This document shows positions 9,106 through 18,013 of a DNA stretch of 64,000 nt, piece after piece. Source of the stretch: Scandinavium vulneris_A (GTDB lineage: Bacteria; Pseudomonadota; Gammaproteobacteria; Enterobacterales; Enterobacteriaceae); assembly GCA_046518185.1 (NCBI GenBank), contig JBKGRZ010000004.1:62001-126000 (forward strand). Reading direction: 5' to 3'. How positions within the stretch are numbered: position 1 is the stretch's first letter; each line of letters opens with the position of its first letter. The notes under the pieces are model-generated. The model ran no database searches. It saw nothing but the letters and a program-made list of their open reading frames with translations, and was not told where the DNA came from. A program made the translations under genes and the position numbers.

Positions 9106-11703
9106 ATGCAAATCCTTAAACAACAATTTTCCGTCAAGGCATATCCCCTGTCGCTGACGAAAACCATCTTGCTGACGCTGACGGCAACGTTTTTCGTGGT
9201 GCTGGTCACCATGTACACGTTTTTGCATTTTGAGGGATATGCGTTTCTCGACACCATCAGCGAGACTATCCTGAATGCGAAAAAGCAGACCCTCGAGCGC
9301 TCGATCAACAATTACATTAATGTCCCGCAGCAGTCGAATGCAATTGTGGTTAACGCCATCGGCCGTGAAGATGTGAACACTCTCGCGGTACGTGACTTAT
9401 CGGGCTTGCTCATCAATAACATCAGTAACGTATTCTCCGAACGCGACTATCTCGACATGGTCGAATTTGGCAGCATTAACGGTGACATCATTGGGGTTTC
9501 TCATGACCGTTTACAGGAAAATTATCTGGTATTGAAGGATGCCGGAACCGAAAACAAACTCATGTTCTTCAGCGATTTCAGTCAGGACACCCGGGTTGAA
9601 AAAGTGATTGCCCACTTTGATACGCCGTCACGCGAATGGTACAAATCCGTCAATAAGGATCGCCGTTCGCACTGGAGCCGACCGTTCCGCGATTACGATG
9701 ACTCGCTCACGGCGGGCATCGCCTGGAGCTCACCGGCCTTCGATCGCAACGGCCAGTTCGCGGGCGTGGTGGCCAGCGAGCTGCACTTCTCCGAGCTTAA
9801 CAACAATCTGCAGCAGTTTAAGCCGTTCCCTGAAAGCATCCTGCTGATTGTGAATGAGAAAAATGAACTGGTGGCCTCATCCGACCCGGCGTTGACCAAA
9901 AAGATGTTTACCGCCGGTCGTCATAGCCTGAATTTGCAAACCCTGGCGCAAACCGGTGTGCCAGAGATTGTCGAAGCCAGCAAAGCGCTGGAGAAACAAG
10001 ACACCCCCGGCATGCTGTCGATTCGCGTGCATGACAAACCCTTCTATGTCGACACCTTTGCGGTACAGGATCAGGAGTCTCAGCTGAACTGGAAAGGCGT
10101 GGTTATTAGCCCAGCGACCGCGATTACTCACGATATTCTTCGTTATGGGCTGATGGTGATGCTGGTGCTGTTTACCGCCTGCGGCCTCGGGTTTCTTGCG
10201 GTGGGATTGGTCCTTTCCCGTGCGACACGACCGTTGCAGGAGATTGCGCGTAAAGCCGACGAACTGGTGACTCACCGCTGGACGCCGTCGCCGGGTAAAC
10301 GCCACTTCCCCGAAATCGCCTCGCTGGAAACCACGTTTATGGCGCTGTCACATAAGCTCGCTGAAAGCTTTGAACTGCAACGTAAAAAGATTGAAGAAGA
10401 TGAGATAACCGGGCTGTGGACCCGTGCAGGTCTGGAACATAATCCGGCGCTGTATAAGCGGCGCAATATGGTTGGGCTTATCCACATCAGCAATATGTAC
10501 AACATTGTCAATGCGCTGGGCACCGAGTTTGGTGACATCTTTATCAATGAGTTCGTCTCGCGGCTACGTGATCTACTGCCGAGTGAGACACTGATTGCCC
10601 GCGACACAACAGACAAGCTGTTGGTTATCTTCCCAGGTATGAACCAGCAAAAAGAGTATTTACGCTACCGCGACGTACTGGCATCCCTGTTCAGGGGGGA
10701 GGCCAATGAGCATCAGACCGCCGAGATAAAGTACGTCTATACCGGTAATGTCGGCATGATGCTTGAGACCCTGAGCGAAGAGAACTTCTCGACCGTTCGC
10801 CGTGGGGCAGGGATGGCGTTGCAGCAGGCCGAGGCGCTTGGCAACGGGGTGGTGACGCTCTTCACACAGGAGATGTACGAGCAGGAGTTGTTCAACATCA
10901 AGCTTCATGCCCATCTGAACGATGCTATCCATCAGCAGGAGTTTCATCTGGTGCTGCAGCCGATTATCGATCAGTCCGATGAAGCCCATTGCCGTGAGGG
11001 TGAGTGCCTGCTGCGCTGGCATTCTGAAGCACTGGGCGACATTCCTCCGGCACGTTTCATCCCGCTGGCCGAGGAAAGTGGCCTGATTGTACCGCTGGGT
11101 AAATGGGTTATTGAAGAGGCCTGTCGCGAGCTGGCGGCGATGATTGCCCGCGGTGCGCCGCACGATTTTCTGCTGCACATCAACGTCTCGGCTATTCAGT
11201 TGTTACAGCAGGACTTTGCCTGGCATCTGATGGATACCGTGCGAACCAGTGGCCTGACCAATAGCAACATCTGTATTGAAATCACCGAAAGCGTGCTGAT
11301 GCAGGACATGGAGCGCATTGGCAAAATGTTGGGCTACCTGCGTCGGCATGGGATCGCTATCTCGTTGGATGACTTTGGTTCCGGCTTCTCCAGCCTGTCC
11401 TATCTGCACGCGTTACCGTTCGACAGCATTAAGATTGACCGCAATTTTGTGATGGGCGTGATGGGCGATGAAAAAGCGCAATCGGTGATCAATTCGCTGA
11501 TCGTGCTGGCCAGCGGTTTTAACGTGCCGCTGATCGCCGAAGGCATTGAAGATGAGGCCGTGAAGCTGAAACTTAAATCTCTCGGCTGCGATAAAGCGCA
11601 GGGCTATTACTTCCGCCGCCCATCGGAGTTCTCCACCTTCCACTGCGAAGCGGGGGAGTTCTACTATCAGCCAACCGCTGAACAAGAAGAACCGTCGGTC
11701 TGA
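9106..11703 (+). CDS. Membrane c-di-GMP phosphodiesterase, paralogue (periplasmic sensor, HAMP, degenerate GGDEF, EAL)
   Basis: The protein has 865 residues with the same plan as its upstream neighbour. TM1 is at about 18-40, a periplasmic Cache-like domain follows (SREWYKSVNKDRRSHWSRPF), TM2 is at about 347-370 and a HAMP-like linker (ATRPLQEIARKADEL) comes next. The GGDEF module is degenerate (RDTTDKLLVIF in place of the motif). The EAL domain has ECL at 633-635, ITESVLM, LDDFGSG, IKIDR and IAEGIED, so the catalytic set is retained. The C-terminal 400 residues are strikingly similar to the previous gene while the sensor domains differ. This suggests duplication followed by sensor divergence. 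It is the last gene before the long leader of the capsule operon. Confidence 0.88.
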   Translation: MQILKQQFSVKAYPLSLTKTILLTLTATFFVVLVTMYTFLHFEGYAFLDTISETILNAKKQTLERSINNYINVPQQSNAIVVNAIGREDVNTLAVRDLSGLLINNISNVFSERDYLDMVEFGSINGDIIGVSHDRLQENYLVLKDAGTENKLMFFSDFSQDTRVEKVIAHFDTPSREWYKSVNKDRRSHWSRPFRDYDDSLTAGIAWSSPAFDRNGQFAGVVASELHFSELNNNLQQFKPFPESILLIVNEKNELVASSDPALTKKMFTAGRHSLNLQTLAQTGVPEIVEASKALEKQDTPGMLSIRVHDKPFYVDTFAVQDQESQLNWKGVVISPATAITHDILRYGLMVMLVLFTACGLGFLAVGLVLSRATRPLQEIARKADELVTHRWTPSPGKRHFPEIASLETTFMALSHKLAESFELQRKKIEEDEITGLWTRAGLEHNPALYKRRNMVGLIHISNMYNIVNALGTEFGDIFINEFVSRLRDLLPSETLIARDTTDKLLVIFPGMNQQKEYLRYRDVLASLFRGEANEHQTAEIKYVYTGNVGMMLETLSEENFSTVRRGAGMALQQAEALGNGVVTLFTQEMYEQELFNIKLHAHLNDAIHQQEFHLVLQPIIDQSDEAHCREGECLLRWHSEALGDIPPARFIPLAEESGLIVPLGKWVIEEACRELAAMIARGAPHDFLLHINVSAIQLLQQDFAWHLMDTVRTSGLTNSNICIEITESVLMQDMERIGKMLGYLRRHGIAISLDDFGSGFSSLSYLHALPFDSIKIDRNFVMGVMGDEKAQSVINSLIVLASGFNVPLIAEGIEDEAVKLKLKSLGCDKAQGYYFRRPSEFSTFHCEAGEFYYQPTAEQEEPSV

Positions 11704-12524
11704 TGTTATAGCGAACGCGGGGAGCCAGCGCCCCGCATTTCACCCATAATTCCCCTTCTGTTATCAGTATCCTGTTTGGCATGGATACAGATGTCTCGCG
11801 CTCAGCGTCTGTTATTCCTTAAATAGCGCTCAATAATATCTCTATTTCAATAAATTGCTCGTTGACGATTCGTTTAATAAACCCGTTAACAACGTTCACT
11901 TTCTCATGCTTATTCTGCTATGACGTGGTTGCGTTAGAATGGTTTTCTGGGGTCGCATGTTTTTTGTCTTTGGGTCATAACGTGACGGTTTTAATCTTTA
12001 ATTTATGTATCGAAATCATTAATTTTATATTTAATTATATAAAACAATGGGTTGCGTTGTTGTGTTTTGGGTTCTAATCCATAGGGTTAGTTTGCGGAGT
12101 GAGATTGAATCCCTGAATTGGTCATATTTATGAAAGCTTTTTAAGGTATTAACTTTCTGTGTGTGGTTCTTATCTTAACCGTCTCAGTGATCGTGAATAA
12201 TTGTGTTTTACCCGCGACGGAATTATCCTAATTCTACTTTCTGTTTTGTTCGGTGCGTTATTTATAGCCAGTAATAACCTGCAGATATTTATATGCGAGG
12301 TTAGGGTTATATGTACGACCATGTATTTCATTAATCAGTATCAATTTTAAACTGTCAGCCATTATTTCGGTGGCACTTTTTGTGCGTACTCGTTTCCAGA
12401 GACACCTCGTTGACATGGAGGATTTTCCTTTCCTTTTGGAACGGAATTCTGGCCGGGCGGAAGCCTGGTTTAACGGCCCGGATAGCCGGGCATCTCAAGT
12501 CCATTCATTGAATGAGGAACATAA
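11704..12524 (+). promoter_or_regulatory. 820-bp AT-rich leader of the gfc capsule operon
   Basis: No credible coding sequence is present. A GC-rich hairpin (GCGGGG / CCCCGC, 11716-11736) just after the phosphodiesterase stop may end that transcript. From about 11800 to 12420 the DNA is markedly AT-rich compared with its neighbours. This fits an H-NS-type silenced promoter region, but that is inference. Close to gfcA lies a hairpin CCGGGC / GCCCGG (12453-12481). Its left side contains GGCGGAAGCCTGG (12456-12468), 10 of 13 positions like the RfaH ops element GGCGGTAGCGTGC. The gfcA ribosome site TGAGGAAC lies just before its ATG. Confidence 0.45.
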
Positions 12525-12785
12525 ATGAAAAAGAAGATGAGTGCGGTTCTGACTGCGCTGACCTTTGTCACCTTTGCACCGGTAGCCGTTGCCGCTCCCG
12601 TTGCTACTGCGGGTAGCTCTGCGGTGACTGCCGGCACGACCGGGGGGATCGCGGCTGGGGCGGTGGGTACCGCAACTGTCGTGGGCGTAACTGCGGCTGT
12701 GGGTTTAGCGACCCTCGCGGTAGTCGCTGCATCCGACAACAGTGATGGTTCTAAAAACACCACCACCACGACGGCGACCCGCTAA
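12525..12785 (+). CDS. gfcA: GfcA, small threonine-rich exported protein of the group 4 capsule operon
   Basis: The protein has 86 residues. A signal peptide (cleavage near AVAA-AP, residue 23) is followed by a Gly/Ala/Val/Thr-rich, nearly uncharged hydrophobic stretch and a short tail ending in a run of threonines. It matches GfcA (YmcD), the first gene of the E. coli gfc operon for group 4 (O-antigen) capsule, and resembles YjbE of the related yjbEFGH operon. Its molecular role is unknown. A ribosome site GAGGAAC lies upstream. A terminator-like hairpin lies between it and gfcB, so gfcA may be made in excess over the rest of the operon. Confidence 0.85.
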   Translation: MKKKMSAVLTALTFVTFAPVAVAAPVATAGSSAVTAGTTGGIAAGAVGTATVVGVTAAVGLATLAVVAASDNSDGSKNTTTTTATR

Positions 12786-12830
12786 GGGTTGTCAGGCGCT
12801 CAGGCCCCGTGCCGGAACGCCATGCTGCTT

Positions 12831-12863
12831 TACCCGGAGGCGCAGTCAGCCCCGGGTATTTTT
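12831..12863 (+). terminator. Intra-operon terminator/attenuator between gfcA and gfcB
   Basis: Stem TACCCGG / CCGGGTA (12831-12837 and 12852-12858) with a 14-nt loop, followed directly by TTTTT. It lies 45 nt after the gfcA stop and 45 nt before gfcB, on the strand of the operon. Partial termination here would give high gfcA and lower downstream expression. Confidence 0.7.
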
Positions 12864-12908
12864 CGGTTCAGGCCATTTCACATTGGAAACCGTTACTGAG
12901 GATTTTGG

Positions 12909-13553
12909 GTGCGACCTTTCATTTTGTTGTTCACAGGCTTACTGCTTCAGGGATGTTCTGCCAGCCAGCAAAGTGTGGTGGAGACTTTCCGTATCGCTGC
13001 TGCTGGCGATAGGGATATCACCCTGTCAGACGAGCAGATTCAATCGCTACCTTACTCATCAATGTATCTGCGTCTGAACGAAGGCCAGCAGATCTTCGTG
13101 GTGCTGGGTTATATCGAGCAGGGGCAGAGCAAATGGCTTACGCAGGACCACGCAATGATAGTCACCCGCAACGGGCGCGTGCTCAAAACTATCGGTCTAC
13201 ACAGTAACTTGCTGGACGTCTCCAACGTACAACTGGACCCACTGAGTCGCCCATTAAATCTTGAGAATGGCATGAGCTGGCGGCGTGAAATCCGCTGGAG
13301 TGAAGACGACCGCTTACGTTCTGCCACCCTGACGTCGCAATTTATTTCCGCCGGAGAGGCCACGCTTAACATCGCCGGAAATCGTATCCATAGCCATATC
13401 TGGCACGAAAACGTGCGTTCAGAATGGCCCGCCCTCACATGGCAAAACACCTTCTGGGTGGACGTGGCAACCGGACAGGTTCGCCGCAGTCAGCAGATGA
13501 TGGGTGCAGGTGTGATGCCTGCAGAAATGACAATTTTGAAACCCGTACTATGA
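12909..13553 (+). CDS. gfcB: GfcB, capsule-operon lipoprotein
   Basis: Outer-membrane-type lipoprotein of the YjbF/GfcB family, part of the group 4 capsule secretion machinery. The protein has 214 residues. The start is a GTG at 12909 with GAGG seven nt upstream. The lipobox LLLQGC puts the lipidated cysteine at about residue 16. The rest is a soluble domain with family features such as the SMYLRLNEGQ stretch. It ends with an ATGA overlap with gfcC, indicating translational coupling. Confidence 0.85.
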   Translation: MRPFILLFTGLLLQGCSASQQSVVETFRIAAAGDRDITLSDEQIQSLPYSSMYLRLNEGQQIFVVLGYIEQGQSKWLTQDHAMIVTRNGRVLKTIGLHSNLLDVSNVQLDPLSRPLNLENGMSWRREIRWSEDDRLRSATLTSQFISAGEATLNIAGNRIHSHIWHENVRSEWPALTWQNTFWVDVATGQVRRSQQMMGAGVMPAEMTILKPVL

Positions 13554-14296
13554 ATAAGATTTTATTTTTACTGCTGAGCATGACGCTAGGTTCGTTAAGC
13601 AGTCGCGTCTGGAGCCACAGTCAGGTGACGGTTTATCTGCCGAATCGGGATGAAACCGTCCAGATTAATGATGTGGGCTCTTTGGCTCAGCTGGTGACCC
13701 ACCCCGTATTGATGAATAACGTCTGGTGGCCGACGGCGGTGATTGCGACCAGACCGGCCACCGAGCAAGCGCTGCGCGATCGCCAGCGGGTGCGGCAGAA
13801 CCTCAGCGCCTGGGAGCATAAAACCGATGGCGAGCTGGCGGCGACCCTCCGGCATATCAATCAGCAACTGCAAAATCTCCAGGTGACAGGGCGACAGTTT
13901 GTCAGTCTCGATCCGGATGTCGTGAGAACACAAGCAACGGCAAACCGGCGTCTCGCCGGGGAGTACCGGCTGTATTCCTCCTCACGCCCGGACAGCGTCA
14001 CGCTGCTCGGGGCTGTCAGCCGCAGTGGCAACGTTGTCTGGCGGCCTGGAACATCGGTTGCGGAATACCTGCGTGATAACAACCGATTAGCCGGGGCCGA
14101 TCTCAATCATGTGGTGATTATCTCTCCTGACGGACGTACCGAGCTTGCGCCAGTGGCGTACTGGAACAGACGCCATGTTGAGGCTGAGCCGGGCAGTATT
14201 CTGTGGGTCGGTTTTGCCGATCAAATTTTGCCCTCGGCTTTTCGTGAACTTAATCAACAGATTGTTTCGCTGCTAGCGCGTCGGGTGCCTGAATAA
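13550..14296 (+). CDS. gfcC: GfcC, periplasmic capsule-export protein
   Basis: The protein has 248 residues and belongs to the GfcC/YjbG family, periplasmic proteins with beta-grasp domains needed for group 4 capsule assembly. The start ATG at 13550 overlaps the gfcB stop (ATGA); the longer open frame upstream lies inside gfcB. A signal peptide covers about residues 1-23 (MNKILFLLLSMTLGS, then SSRVWS). The Ser-Arg-Pro-Asp-Ser-Val-Thr-Leu segment resembles the SLBB/beta-grasp-like repeats of polysaccharide-export proteins. It ends in a TAATG overlap with gfcD. Confidence 0.87.
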   Translation: MNKILFLLLSMTLGSLSSRVWSHSQVTVYLPNRDETVQINDVGSLAQLVTHPVLMNNVWWPTAVIATRPATEQALRDRQRVRQNLSAWEHKTDGELAATLRHINQQLQNLQVTGRQFVSLDPDVVRTQATANRRLAGEYRLYSSSRPDSVTLLGAVSRSGNVVWRPGTSVAEYLRDNNRLAGADLNHVVIISPDGRTELAPVAYWNRRHVEAEPGSILWVGFADQILPSAFRELNQQIVSLLARRVPE

Positions 14297-16389
14297 TGAA
14301 AAAAAGTTATCTGGCGAGCTGCCTGGCATTGGCCTTATCGGGCACCGCACAGGCGGAAATATTAACCTATCCGGATCCGGTAGGGCCGTCACAGTCTGAC
14401 TTTGGTGGCACGGGGTTGATGCAGATGCCGAATGCACGCCTGGCCCGCGAAGGTGAATTTAGCGTCAACTATCGTGACAACGAACAGTACCGCTTTTGGT
14501 CAACCTCCATCGCATTGTTCCCGTGGCTGGAAGGCACCGTGCGCTATACCGATGTCCGCACCCGGAAGTACAGCGCCAGTACAGATTTTAGTGGCGCTCA
14601 GAGCTACAAAGACAAATCTTTCGATTTCAAAGCGCGTCTTTGGGAAGAGGGCTTCTGGCTGCCGCAGGTGGCCTTTGGAAAACGCGATATTGCGGGAACT
14701 GGCCTGTTTGACGGAGAGTATTTGGTCGCCAGCAAAATGGTCGGCGCCTTTGATTTGACGCTGGGTATGGCCTGGGGCTACTCCGGCAATAGTGGCAATG
14801 TCAGCAACCCTTTCTGCCGGGCGAGTCATAAATATTGTACCCGAGCTGAACTCAACGATGCCGGTGATATCAGCTTCAGCGATATGTTCCGGGGCCCGGC
14901 CGCACTTTTCGCAGGCGTCGAGTTTCAAACTCCGTGGCAGCCGCTACGCCTGAAGCTGGAGTACGACGGAAATGACTACCGTGATGATTTTGCGGGAAAA
15001 ATCAACCAGGCCAGTCACGTTAACGTGGGGGCAATTTATCGCCTGACCGACTGGGCTGATATCAATCTCAGCTACGAGCGCGGGAACACGCTGATGTTTG
15101 GCTTCACGTTGCGAACCAACGTAAACGATTTGCGCCCGGCGCTGCGTGACAGCGAAAAACCGGCTTATCAACCGCAGCCAGCATCTGAAGGGATTCACTA
15201 CACCGCCGCAGCCAATCAACTCATAGACCTGAAATACGACGCAGGTTTTGACGCACCGGAAATCCTGCTGCATGGAAACAATCTTTACATGAGCGGGGAA
15301 CAATACCGTTATCGCGACGCGCGTGAGGCCATCGATCGTGCCAATCGTATTTTGGTCAATCACCTGCCTGCGGGTGTCGAGACGATAACGATTACCCAGA
15401 TCCGGGACCGCATGCCGCAGGTGACGACGCAAACTGATGTGGTCAGCCTGCGTCAGCAACTTGCGGGGCAATCACTGGGGCAGGAGAAAACCCTACAGCA
15501 CAAGCGTATAGAGCCGGTAGACACGCGACGATTTGGCCGCGGTTATCGTATTAACGCCGATGATTTCAGCTATTCACTCTCACCGTCGCTGGCACAATCC
15601 TTTGGCGGACCTGAGGATTTTTACCTGTTTCAGGTGGGTCTGCTCGGCAGTGCCAAATATTGGTTAAGCGACAATCTGCTGCTTGATGGGGGCGTGTTTA
15701 CCAACCTGTACAACAACTACGACAAATTTAACTCATCGCTGCTCCCAACCGATTCTACGTTGCCTCGGGTACGGACCCATATCCGCGACTACGTTGCGAA
15801 CGACGTTTACGTCAACAATCTGCAGGCCAACTATTTCCGCAGTCTGGGCAACGGTTTCTACGGTCAGTTGTACGGCGGGTATCTGGAAACCATGTATGGC
15901 GGCGTGGGTGCGGAGGTGCTGTACCGGCCACTGGACGCCAGTTGGGCGCTGGGTCTGGACGCAAACTACGTCAAACAGCGCGACTGGAACAACATGATGC
16001 GCTTTACCGACTACTCTGCGCCGACCGGTTTTCTGACGGCTTACTGGAATCCACCTCAGGTGAATTCGGTGCTGATGAAGGTCAGCGTGGGGCAATACCT
16101 GGCAAAAGACAAAGGCGTGACCGTCGATGTAGCGAAACGCTTTGACAGCGGCGTGACGGTAGGCCTGTGGGCGGCCATGTCTAACGTATCGAAAGAAGAC
16201 TACGGCGAAGGGGGGTTCAGCAAAGGCTTTTACATCTCCGTTCCTCTGGACCTGATGACCATCACGCCAAACCGTAATCGGGCCGTCGTTTCCTGGACAC
16301 CGCTGACCCGGGATGGTGGCCAAACGCTGGGCCGGAAATATCAGCTATATGGCATGACTTCAGAACGCGAAATGCCTCTGGGGCAATAA
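14296..16389 (+). CDS. gfcD: GfcD, YjbH-like outer-membrane protein
   Basis: The protein has 697 residues. A signal peptide ending near GTAQA-EI is followed by a large beta-strand-rich protein of the YjbH/GfcD family. Members are predicted outer-membrane beta-barrels in exopolysaccharide loci. Alternating aromatic and polar residues, and the early block DFGGTGLMQMPNARLAREGEFSVNYRDN written here in parts (DFGGTGLMQMPNAR, then GEFSVNYRDN), are family hallmarks. It probably forms or supports the exit route for the polymer together with GfcB, GfcC and GfcE. The start overlaps the gfcC stop by one base. Confidence 0.87.
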   Translation: MKKSYLASCLALALSGTAQAEILTYPDPVGPSQSDFGGTGLMQMPNARLAREGEFSVNYRDNEQYRFWSTSIALFPWLEGTVRYTDVRTRKYSASTDFSGAQSYKDKSFDFKARLWEEGFWLPQVAFGKRDIAGTGLFDGEYLVASKMVGAFDLTLGMAWGYSGNSGNVSNPFCRASHKYCTRAELNDAGDISFSDMFRGPAALFAGVEFQTPWQPLRLKLEYDGNDYRDDFAGKINQASHVNVGAIYRLTDWADINLSYERGNTLMFGFTLRTNVNDLRPALRDSEKPAYQPQPASEGIHYTAAANQLIDLKYDAGFDAPEILLHGNNLYMSGEQYRYRDAREAIDRANRILVNHLPAGVETITITQIRDRMPQVTTQTDVVSLRQQLAGQSLGQEKTLQHKRIEPVDTRRFGRGYRINADDFSYSLSPSLAQSFGGPEDFYLFQVGLLGSAKYWLSDNLLLDGGVFTNLYNNYDKFNSSLLPTDSTLPRVRTHIRDYVANDVYVNNLQANYFRSLGNGFYGQLYGGYLETMYGGVGAEVLYRPLDASWALGLDANYVKQRDWNNMMRFTDYSAPTGFLTAYWNPPQVNSVLMKVSVGQYLAKDKGVTVDVAKRFDSGVTVGLWAAMSNVSKEDYGEGGFSKGFYISVPLDLMTITPNRNRAVVSWTPLTRDGGQTLGRKYQLYGMTSEREMPLGQ

Positions 16390-16424
16390 CCCTGAACTCT
16401 TTGATTAATTGACGATTCTACCTA

Positions 16425-17564
16425 ATGAAAAAGCGTAACTTTAAATATTCAATACTGGGACTGGTTATGGTGACCCTCAGCGGTTGCACCGTGGTGCCGG
16501 GGCAGGGGCTTAGTACCCGTGGAAAAGACGTTATTGCGCTGCCGGACAGCCAATATGACATCAATAAAATGATTAACGTTTGGCCGTTGACGCCGGGACT
16601 GATTGATCAACTCCGACCGGGAAATATCGCCTCTCGGGCCAATCCCCAACTGGACGAACAACTGCAGAAGTATGAGTACCGTATCGGCGTCGGCGACGTG
16701 CTGATGGTCACCGTATGGGATCATCCTGAGTTGACCACCCCGGCAGGTCAGTATCGTAGCGCCAGCGATACGGGTAACTGGGTAAACGCCGATGGCACTA
16801 TCTTCTATCCCTACGTCGGTCATCTGAAGGTGGCCGGGAAAACGCTGACCGAAGTTCGTCAGTCAATCACCGCCCGTCTGGACAACGTTATTGAGAGCCC
16901 GCAGGTGGATGTCAGTATCGCCGCATTTCGCTCGCAGAAGGCGTATGTAACCGGTGAAGTGGCGAAGTCTGGTCAGCAGGCAATAACAAACATCCCTTTA
17001 ACCGTGATGGATGCTATCAACGCTGCGGGTGGCCTGACCTCGGATGCCGATTGGCGCAACGTGGTGCTGACGCATAAAGGCAAGGATACCCGCCTTTCTC
17101 TGTATGCCCTGATGCAACGTGGTGATTTGACCCAGAACAAAATGCTGTATCCGGGGGATATCCTGTTCGTGCCGCGAAACGATGACCTGAAGGTCTTTGT
17201 GATGGGTGAAGTCGGCAAACAGAGCACCCTGAGAATGGATCGTAGCGGCATGACCCTTGCAGAGGCGCTGGGCAACGCCGAAGGGGTGAAGCAAGAAATG
17301 TCAGATGCCACCGGCATTTTCGTCATCCGTTCACTTAAGGGCAAACAAAACGGCAAGATAGCTAACATCTATCAGTTGAACGCCCAGGATGCTTCCGCGA
17401 TGGTGCTCGGCACCGAGTTCCAGCTAGAGCCTTATGACATCGTCTATGTGACGACTGCGCCGCTGGTGCGTTGGAACCGGGTTATCTCTCAGCTGGTACC
17501 TACTATCTCCGGCGTTCATGACCTCACCGAAACCGCGCGGTTCATCAAAACATGGCCAAATTAA
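16425..17564 (+). CDS. gfcE: GfcE, Wza-family polysaccharide export lipoprotein
   Basis: Outer-membrane polysaccharide export channel of the Wza family (OPX). The protein has 379 residues, the usual Wza length. The lipobox LSGC gives a lipidated Cys at about 21. A polysaccharide-export domain (RIGVGDVLMVTVWDHPELT) and SLBB repeats (AYVTGEVAKSGQQAITN; VFVMGEVGKQSTLRM) are followed by the C-terminal amphipathic helix (APLVRWNRVISQLVPTI) that forms the outer-membrane pore in Wza. It overlaps etp by 13 nt. It works with the tyrosine kinase Etk and phosphatase Etp, as Wza does with Wzc and Wzb. Confidence 0.93.
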   Translation: MKKRNFKYSILGLVMVTLSGCTVVPGQGLSTRGKDVIALPDSQYDINKMINVWPLTPGLIDQLRPGNIASRANPQLDEQLQKYEYRIGVGDVLMVTVWDHPELTTPAGQYRSASDTGNWVNADGTIFYPYVGHLKVAGKTLTEVRQSITARLDNVIESPQVDVSIAAFRSQKAYVTGEVAKSGQQAITNIPLTVMDAINAAGGLTSDADWRNVVLTHKGKDTRLSLYALMQRGDLTQNKMLYPGDILFVPRNDDLKVFVMGEVGKQSTLRMDRSGMTLAEALGNAEGVKQEMSDATGIFVIRSLKGKQNGKIANIYQLNAQDASAMVLGTEFQLEPYDIVYVTTAPLVRWNRVISQLVPTISGVHDLTETARFIKTWPN

Positions 17565-17995
17565 AATTTAACGCCGTGCTGGTTATTTGCACGGGCAACA
17601 TTTGCCGCTCGCCGACTGGCGAGCGTCTGCTTCGCCGTCTGTTACCGGCGCTGAAAGTAGACTCGGCCGGGACGTACGGTTTGGTTGGCAAACCGGCAGA
17701 TGTCACCGCCTCACAGGTCGCCGCCGGTTACGGGCTATCGCTGGAGGGGCATGTGGCCCGCAAGCTGACGCCTGCTCTCGCCAGGGAATACGATCTGATT
17801 CTGGTGATGGAGCCTGTACATATTGAGCAGGTAACGGCTATTGCCCCGCAAGCCCGGGGTAAAACGATGCTTTTTGGTCAGTGGACGGAGGCAAAAGAGA
17901 TCCCCGACCCGTACCGTAAAAGTACAGAGGCGTTTGAACATGTTTACGGCCTGCTTGAGCGGGCCAGCCAAGAATGGGCGAAAAGGCTCAGCTAA
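17552..17995 (+). CDS. etp: Etp, low-molecular-weight protein-tyrosine phosphatase
   Basis: Dephosphorylates the tyrosine autokinase Etk in the capsule export system; cytoplasmic. The protein has 147 residues, normal for the family. The P-loop CTGNICRS places the catalytic Cys at 13 and Arg at 19, and the general acid Asp at about 119 lies in IPDPYRKS. The start inside the 3' end of gfcE gives a 13-nt overlap and implies coupling. The Wzb family is close; assignment as Etp rests on the gfc context. Confidence 0.93.
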   Translation: MAKLKFNAVLVICTGNICRSPTGERLLRRLLPALKVDSAGTYGLVGKPADVTASQVAAGYGLSLEGHVARKLTPALAREYDLILVMEPVHIEQVTAIAPQARGKTMLFGQWTEAKEIPDPYRKSTEAFEHVYGLLERASQEWAKRLS

Positions 17996-18013
17996 CCACA
18001 CGGAATGACTGTT

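Noticed and set aside
11862..12077. 71-codon hydrophobic open frame in the gfc leader
   Set aside because: Starts with TTG, has no ribosome site, and its hydrophobic translation is what AT-rich DNA gives by chance.
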